Source: Terriglobia bacterium (GTDB taxonomy: Bacteria > Acidobacteriota > Terriglobia > Bryobacterales > Bryobacteraceae). From it: DNA of 64,000 nt. This document shows positions 59,304-64,000 of the stretch, one piece after another. The notes under the pieces are model-generated. The model saw only the letters and a program-made list of their open reading frames with translations, searched no databases and was not told the origin of the DNA. The translations under genes were made by a program, and so were the position numbers. How positions within the stretch are numbered: position 1 is the stretch's first letter; every line of letters starts with the position of its first letter. The stretch covers positions 1-64,000 of the forward strand of contig JAIQFS010000038.1 in assembly GCA_020073145.1 (NCBI GenBank), written 5' to 3'.

Positions 59304-60276
59304 CGGCCGCATTTTGGTGGTACGGCTGGGCGCGCTGGGCGACATCATTCATGCGCTACCCGCGGTAGCGACGCTCAAACACAGTTTTGCGGGCGGACAT
59401 GTGAGCTGGGCGGTGGAACCACGGTGGGCGCCGCTGCTGGAAGAGAATCCGTTTGTGGATCGCGTGGTGCTGTTGCGGCGCGGCTCGCTGGGCGGATTGG
59501 CCGAGAGCTGGCGGGATCTGCGCGCGGCGCGGTACGAGTTCGCAGTCGACTTTCAGGGGTTGCTCAAATCGGCGCTGGTGGCCTCGGCGGCGCGACCCGA
59601 GCGGATTTTTGGATTCCATCAAAGCCAGGTACGGGAACGCGCGGCGGCGCTGTTCTATTCCAATAAAACGATCAGCCGGTCGGCGCACGTGGTGGACCGG
59701 AACTTGGAATTGGCGGCGGCCGCCGGCGGTGCGAACGCGATGCTCAAGTTTCCTCTGCCTCCGGGCCGCGCGGAAAGCGAATTGCCGGATGGCGAATTCG
59801 TGCTGGCGTCTCCGTTGGCGGGTTGGCGCGCGAAGCAGTGGCCGCTCGAGCACTACCGCGCGCTGGCGGGTCTGCTGAAGCGGGAACTCGGAGTGCGGCT
59901 GGTGCTGGACGGGCCGGCTTCGGCTGCGCCGGTATTGGCACAAGCGGAGGACGCGATACCGCATGCCTCCAGCCTGGCGGGGCTGATCTATGCCACGCGG
60001 CGCGCGGCTGCGGTGGTGGGAGTGGACAGCGGGCCGCTCCACGTGGCGGCGGCTCTCGGCAAACCGGGGGTTGCGATCTACGGACCCACCGATCCGGCGC
60101 GCAATGGGCCGTACGGCGATTCGATGCGCGTGATGCGCAGCGAGAGCGCGGTGACCACGTACCAGCGCGGTTCTTCGATCGATGTGAGCATGGCGCGCAT
60201 CACTCCGGAGCAGGTGTTTGAAGAGTTGCGTTCCGTGCTGGGGAAGCGCTACCGGTCGGCCGGCTGCCGGAACTGA
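59278..60276 (+). CDS. Heptosyltransferase (WaaC/heptosyltransferase I type)
   Basis: A 332-residue GT-9 transferase. The N-terminal motif is ILVVRLGALGDIIHALPAVATLKHSF; the nucleotide-sugar region is LASPLAGWRAKQWPLEHYRALAGLL and VVGVDSGPLHVAAALGKPGVAIYGPTDPARNGPYG. The arrangement LGALGDIIHALPA resembles WaaC, which adds the first heptose to KDO. It overlaps the preceding degenerate gene by 26 bp and its stop overlaps the next ATG by 1 nt (TGATG). Confidence 0.9.
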   Translation: MSNGAKPASGRILVVRLGALGDIIHALPAVATLKHSFAGGHVSWAVEPRWAPLLEENPFVDRVVLLRRGSLGGLAESWRDLRAARYEFAVDFQGLLKSALVASAARPERIFGFHQSQVRERAAALFYSNKTISRSAHVVDRNLELAAAAGGANAMLKFPLPPGRAESELPDGEFVLASPLAGWRAKQWPLEHYRALAGLLKRELGVRLVLDGPASAAPVLAQAEDAIPHASSLAGLIYATRRAAAVVGVDSGPLHVAAALGKPGVAIYGPTDPARNGPYGDSMRVMRSESAVTTYQRGSSIDVSMARITPEQVFEELRSVLGKRYRSAGCRN

Positions 60277-60821
60277 TGCTGACGTTTCCGAAGCGCTACG
60301 CCGATACGGTGGCGCGTCTGCGCGTACCCAGCGGGTTCCTGCTGGTGGCGGCGTTTGCGTGGTTTTCGCAGCCTTCGCCGGCATCGCTGGCGGTGGGGCT
60401 TCCGGTTGGGTTGCTGGGGCTGGTGTTGCGGGCGTGGGCGGCCGGGTGTCTGGCCAAGAATCAGCAACTGGCGACCAGCGGGCCGTACGCGTACACGCGC
60501 AATCCGCTCTACCTGGGAACGCTGCTGGTGGCGGCGGGGCTGGCAGTGGCGTCGCGCAGCGCCGGGCTGGGGCTGCTGTTTGCGGCCGTATTCGGGTTGG
60601 TTTATCTGCCGGTGATTCAGCTCGAGGAGCAGCACTTGCGCAGCCTATTCCCGGTCTATCCGGAGTACGCAGCGAGGGTGCCCGCGCTGTGGCCGCGATG
60701 GAGCGGAGGGTCGGCGGGCGGTTCGTTCCGCTGGGCGCTCTATGTGAAGAACCAGGAGTATCAGGCGGGCGCGGGGCTGGCGGTGGGAGTAGCGTTGCTG
60801 GTGTGGAAGGCGCTGCGGTAG
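60276..60821 (+). CDS. Isoprenylcysteine/phospholipid methyltransferase-family membrane protein
   Basis: A 181-residue integral membrane protein with four or five hydrophobic segments. LATSGPYAYTRNPLYLGTLLVAAGLAVA contains the SGPYAYxRNPxYLG signature of the ICMT/PEMT family, and EEQHLRSLFPVYPEYAARVPALWPRW the EE...F...Y..Y cofactor-binding C-terminus. Such enzymes methylate lipids or isoprenylated substrates with SAM in bacteria. Its place behind two heptosyltransferases suggests an envelope lipid as substrate (inference). Last gene of the LPS operon. Confidence 0.88.
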   Translation: MLTFPKRYADTVARLRVPSGFLLVAAFAWFSQPSPASLAVGLPVGLLGLVLRAWAAGCLAKNQQLATSGPYAYTRNPLYLGTLLVAAGLAVASRSAGLGLLFAAVFGLVYLPVIQLEEQHLRSLFPVYPEYAARVPALWPRWSGGSAGGSFRWALYVKNQEYQAGAGLAVGVALLVWKALR

Positions 60822-60830
60822 GGAGCGCGG

Positions 60831-63443
60831 TCATTCCCATCGCAGGGTCCGGACGGGGTCGATGCGGGCGGCGCGGCGGGCGGGGATCCAGGCGGCGGCG
60901 AGCGAGATGGCTGCCACAAAGAGCGCGACAGCGGAAAAGGTGGCGGCATCGCGAGGGGAGACGCCCTGGAGCTGAGAAGCGATGAAACGGGTGAGAGCCC
61001 AGCTGACCAATGAGCCGGCCGCGATGCCGATGGCCGTCAGCGACAAGGCGCGGCGCAGCACCTGGCGCACGACGAATTGCGGGCGCGCGCCGATGGCGAT
61101 ACGAATGCCGATTTCGCGCGTGCGCTCGGTGACGGAATGGGCCATGGCGGCATACAGGCCAATGGCCGCGAGCAGCAGGGCCAGGAGAGCGAAGCCGGCG
61201 ATGAGGCCGGCCGCGGCGCGCTGGGGGGCCAGAGAACGGTTTACCTGATCCTCACCCGTGTGAATTTCCAGAAGCGGCACGCCGGGGGCGATGCGATCCC
61301 ATTGGCTGCGGATTGATGGGGTGATGAGCTGCGGATTGATACGGGTGCGGGCGATGACGGTGGCACCGGGAGTGCGGGCCTGGAGCATGTCCAAATACAG
61401 GTGAGGTTGCGGCCGGTCCCACACGGAGTGGTATTTCGAATCTCCGACGACGCCCACGATCTCGGCCGGAGGTCCTTGAGATAACTTGACGATGCGCCCC
61501 ACGATGTCGGCGTCCGGAGCGAGGAAGCGGGCCATCGCCTGGTTGACGAGGGCAACTCGGGGCGAATCCAAGCGGTCATCCGGAGCGAATTCTCTGCCGC
61601 GGATCACCGGAATTCCCAGGGTACGGAAGAAGTTGGGGCCGACGATATCGAACTCGGCGGTCAGCGCGCCGGCGATCGACATGGTGGCGCGAAACGAGGT
61701 GAGGGGAGGAGTGGCCAGGGAAGCGGAGTCGATTCCCGAAAGGCCGGAAAGGTGCCGCACGACGTTTTGCTTGAAGCTTTGCACGCGCCCGGCCGAGGTG
61801 GTCTGGGACTGGGGAAAGTTGTAAGCGATCATCAGCAGGTTTTGGGGGCGAAAGCCGAGGTCCGTGGCATAGGCCTTCCACAGGCTGCGCGCGAACAATC
61901 CGCCGCCCACCAGCAAAACGAAACAGAACGTGACCTGGAGGACGACCAGGGCGTGCCGCAGTCCGTCGCGCCGCGCCGCGGAGAACGCTCCGGAAGGCTC
62001 CTTGAGGGAAGGCCAAACGTCGGGGCGAGTGGCCTGGAGGGCGGGAGCGAGACCGAATAGCAAGGCCGTGCCGAGGGAAAGTGCGGCGGAGAAGGCAAGG
62101 ACGCGGCTTTCGATCGACAGGTCGAGAGTGAGGTCCAGCCCGAGTGCGCCCGGGAACTGGAGCAGGACTTTGCCAAGGGCTTGGGCGACGATGAGGGCGA
62201 ACACGAAGCTGGGAAGGATCAACAGGAGGCTTTCGGCGATCAACTGGCGGACGAGGCGGGCTCGGCCGGCGCCGAGGGCAAGACGGATGGCGAATTCGCG
62301 GCGGCGGCCGAGGGCGCGCTGCAGCAGCAGGTTCGAGATATTGGCGCAGCCCAGCAACAGAACCAGGCCGGCGGCGGCCGCCAGGACCAGGAGGGAGAGG
62401 GTCACGGTTCCACGGTAGGACGGCCAGAATTTGGAGCGGCTGAGGTCGAAGACGACGGCGGTGAGATCGCGGTTGGTGGCGGGGTCGGATTGGGCGAGGG
62501 CGGCGGCGATGGTTTTCAACTCGGCCTCAGCGCGGCCCGGGGAGACGCCGGGACGCAGGCGACCCGCCACGGGCACAAACTGCATCGACCGATGGTGAAA
62601 GACATCAGCGGCGCCGAATCCGGGCACGACCAGGGGGGTGGCGTGGATGGCGATCCAGATCTGCGGAGTCTCATCCCAATTCAGATTAATGCCGGTATAG
62701 CGGCTGGGAACAATGCCGACGATGCGAAAGAGGCGGTCTTCGATATCGATGGGCTTACCGAGAATGGCGGGATCAGACTGGAAGCGTTCGCGCCAGAAGG
62801 TTTCACCGATCATGGCGACGGGAGGGGCACCCGGCAGATCGTCTTCGAGGCTGAGGGTGCGACCGGCCAGAGCGGGGAGCTCAAGCATGGCGAAATAGTT
62901 GTCGGTCACGCCTTCGACCGTGATCCGCTCCGTATGGACGCCGGTGGTGATGTTGAGCGGCAATCGCACATACGCGGAAAGCTGCTGGAATGATCGGGAG
63001 AGGCGGCGGAAGTCTTCGTAGTCGGGATAGGAAGTGGAGACGAAACGATTGGTCCGCCGGTTGAAGCTGTACACCTGGGCCAATTGATGCGGAGAGGGGA
63101 GGGGGAAGGGCCGCAGCAACGCATCGTCGATGGCGCTGAAGATAGCGGTGTTGGCGCCAATGCCAAGGGCAAGGGTGAGGACGGCTGCGGCGGCGAAGCC
63201 GGGACCGCGGCGGAGGGAGCGGGCGGCGAAGCGGAGATCCTGAAGGAAGTGGTCGCCCCACAACCAGCGGCGGCTTTCGTAGAAACGCTCCCGGGCGGCC
63301 GTGGGGCTGCCGAAGGCCCGGCGGGCGAAGGTTCGGGCTTCGGCTTCGGGGAGGCCGTTCGCGCGCAGCGCGTCCTGTTCCAGGTCGAGGTGAGACTGGA
63401 TCTCGGCGGCGAAATCGGGATCTTTGCGTCGGCGACGGAACAT
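60831..63443 (-). CDS. ADOP permease, copy 4
   Basis: An 870-residue orphan permease with the helical cap RRRRKDPDFAAEIQSHLDLEQDALRANG and EARTFARRAFGSPTAARERFYESRRW. TM1 is GFAAAAVLTLALGIGANTAIFSAIDDALLRP. The two MacB-type periplasmic domains and two FtsX blocks (central LLQRALGRRREFAIRLALGAG; C-terminal YAAMAHSVTERTREIGIRIAIGA) are complete. It ends PARRAARIDPVRTLRWE. It lies 4 bp downstream of a padR gene, the same arrangement as at 28.3-31.4 kb but on the opposite strand. Confidence 0.92.
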   Translation of the reverse strand: MFRRRRKDPDFAAEIQSHLDLEQDALRANGLPEAEARTFARRAFGSPTAARERFYESRRWLWGDHFLQDLRFAARSLRRGPGFAAAAVLTLALGIGANTAIFSAIDDALLRPFPLPSPHQLAQVYSFNRRTNRFVSTSYPDYEDFRRLSRSFQQLSAYVRLPLNITTGVHTERITVEGVTDNYFAMLELPALAGRTLSLEDDLPGAPPVAMIGETFWRERFQSDPAILGKPIDIEDRLFRIVGIVPSRYTGINLNWDETPQIWIAIHATPLVVPGFGAADVFHHRSMQFVPVAGRLRPGVSPGRAEAELKTIAAALAQSDPATNRDLTAVVFDLSRSKFWPSYRGTVTLSLLVLAAAAGLVLLLGCANISNLLLQRALGRRREFAIRLALGAGRARLVRQLIAESLLLILPSFVFALIVAQALGKVLLQFPGALGLDLTLDLSIESRVLAFSAALSLGTALLFGLAPALQATRPDVWPSLKEPSGAFSAARRDGLRHALVVLQVTFCFVLLVGGGLFARSLWKAYATDLGFRPQNLLMIAYNFPQSQTTSAGRVQSFKQNVVRHLSGLSGIDSASLATPPLTSFRATMSIAGALTAEFDIVGPNFFRTLGIPVIRGREFAPDDRLDSPRVALVNQAMARFLAPDADIVGRIVKLSQGPPAEIVGVVGDSKYHSVWDRPQPHLYLDMLQARTPGATVIARTRINPQLITPSIRSQWDRIAPGVPLLEIHTGEDQVNRSLAPQRAAAGLIAGFALLALLLAAIGLYAAMAHSVTERTREIGIRIAIGARPQFVVRQVLRRALSLTAIGIAAGSLVSWALTRFIASQLQGVSPRDAATFSAVALFVAAISLAAAWIPARRAARIDPVRTLRWE

Positions 63444-63447
63444 GCGG

Positions 63448-63804
63448 TTATGCTTTAGCGCCTTCCGGGCCGAGGACGCGCCCGATGGCGGCGGTAAGGC
63501 GAAGCCAGCGACTGGTCTCGCTTGCCAGTTGTTTGCGGCCGGTTCGCGTCAGGCGGTAGAAGCGGGCCTTGCGGTTGTTGGTGGAAGTGCCCCAGTCGGC
63601 GGCGATCCAGCCCTGGGCTTCGAGACGCTGGAGGGCGGGATAAAGAGCGCCGTGGTCGACGAGCAACTCGTCCGCGGAGGTCTGTTGGATGGCACGCGCG
63701 ATGCCTTGTCCGTGCTGCAAGCCGAAGACCAGAGTGCGGAGGATTAGAAGGTCCAGGGTACCTTGCAGGAGGGCGAGGCGGTCTTTTTCTTCTCGGGTTG
63801 ACAT
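63448..63804 (-). CDS. PadR-family transcriptional regulator, copy 2
   Basis: A 118-residue repressor: [55 protein letters not shown], wing [22 protein letters not shown]. It aligns along its whole length with the PadR at 28344. The ATG is 8 nt from a -10 box (63813-63818), so the mRNA should have almost no leader. It leads the operon with the permease at 60831. Confidence 0.92.
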   Translation of the reverse strand: MSTREEKDRLALLQGTLDLLILRTLVFGLQHGQGIARAIQQTSADELLVDHGALYPALQRLEAQGWIAADWGTSTNNRKARFYRLTRTGRKQLASETSRWLRLTAAIGRVLGPEGAKA

Positions 63805-63812
63805 TTTACCCG

Positions 63813-63842
63813 AGGATACGGTGCGGACAGGTTAGATGTCAA
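63813..63842 (-). promoter_or_regulatory. Near-leaderless promoter of the second padR operon
   Basis: On the minus strand TTGACA (63837-63842) and TATCCT (63813-63818) are 18 bp apart. The -10 box ends 8 nt before ATG 63804. The layout mirrors the promoter at 28307-28337. Confidence 0.55.
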
Positions 63843-63851
63843 CCCAAGGGA

Positions 63852-64000
63852 TCAATTCGGGGAGGGCTTTTCGGCGTGGTCGACGATCAGGACTTCGGTC
63901 GGAACCTTGCGCGATTCCAATTTGAGTCCGAGCTTCTCAATGGCCTGAAGAAAGAAATAGAGACGGTCGACGGGGTCCGCGGCCACTGGATCGCGGCTCC
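63852..64000 (-). CDS. TIGR03435-family protein, C-terminal end (cut by window edge)
   Basis: The minus frame from the right edge reads DRLYFFLQAIEKLGLKLESR, then KVPTEVLIVDHAEKPSPN and TGA (63852-63854). The pattern xLGLKLExxKxPxExLxxDHxEKPSxN is the usual end of TIGR03435 proteins, a large exported family that is greatly expanded in Solibacter-type acidobacteria and mostly next to ECF sigma or peptidase genes. The N-terminal part is outside the window. The stop is followed by the second padR promoter. Confidence 0.75.
   Translation of the reverse strand, partial: SRDPVAADPVDRLYFFLQAIEKLGLKLESRKVPTEVLIVDHAEKPSPN

Overview
The window is GC-rich, gene-dense chromosomal DNA from what looks like a member of the Acidobacteriota, most likely the Solibacter/Bryobacter side of the phylum. 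This is inferred from gene content, not from rRNA, which is absent. The indicators are four large orphan ABC permeases of the acidobacterial type (two of them in PadR-led operons), a Ser/Thr kinase with PD40 beta-propeller repeats, several secreted DUF6152-type proteins, and at the right edge the C-terminus of a TIGR03435-type protein. Two heptosyltransferases and KdsC indicate a Gram-negative envelope.

Layout. 1-0.9 kb is a scarred edge: the tail of an IS630-type transposase, the 3' half of a tRNA-Leu(GAG) and an intact tRNA-Asn(GTT). 1-11 kb holds housekeeping genes: a LolD/MacB-like ABC pair, mscL with an appended zinc ribbon, a PEGA protein, ilvD-proC, a DUF3300 protein and queA. 11-15 kb is disturbed: a short yidC paralogue is cut by an in-frame amber codon, a radical-SAM gene has lost its N-terminal half, and against that stump lies a 2.49 kb IS1595-family element. 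The element has matching terminal inverted repeats (12514-12540 and 14974-15000) and carries several small passenger genes. 15-21 kb holds tdh, a mini-cytochrome, kdsC, tilS, ftsH and a HAD phosphatase.

21.9-26.4 kb is a minus-strand sulphur cluster: persulfide-dioxygenase/rhodanese protein, CysM-like cysteine synthase, a JAMM (Mec-like) protease, and a three-domain CysO-MoeZ-rhodanese fusion. In the fusion the carrier's Gly-Gly end is buried inside the chain, so the neighbouring protease is the obvious candidate to release it. 28-34 kb is a padR plus tandem permease operon with a near-leaderless promoter. 34-40 kb holds an OYE oxidoreductase, a methyltransferase/DDAH/SDR operon and a coupled pair ending in a beta-barrel protein. 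40.6-42.9 kb is a peptidoglycan-sugar salvage pair: an AmgK-like kinase fused to a RapZ C-terminal domain, followed by murU.

43-52.4 kb is rich in secreted proteins: two copies of a DUF6152 plus HWEGDTLVVDT-family pair, a frameshifted alpha/beta hydrolase, an orphan permease, DUF4159 and a dihaem cytochrome. 52.4-64 kb holds a metallo-beta-lactamase-fold remnant, uvrB, the kinase, a small CxxC protein, an LPS core cluster (two heptosyltransferases with a degenerate HldE-like nucleotidyltransferase between them, then a membrane methyltransferase) and a second padR-permease operon in mirror orientation.

Family assignments rest on recognised motifs and remembered family features; no database search was run.
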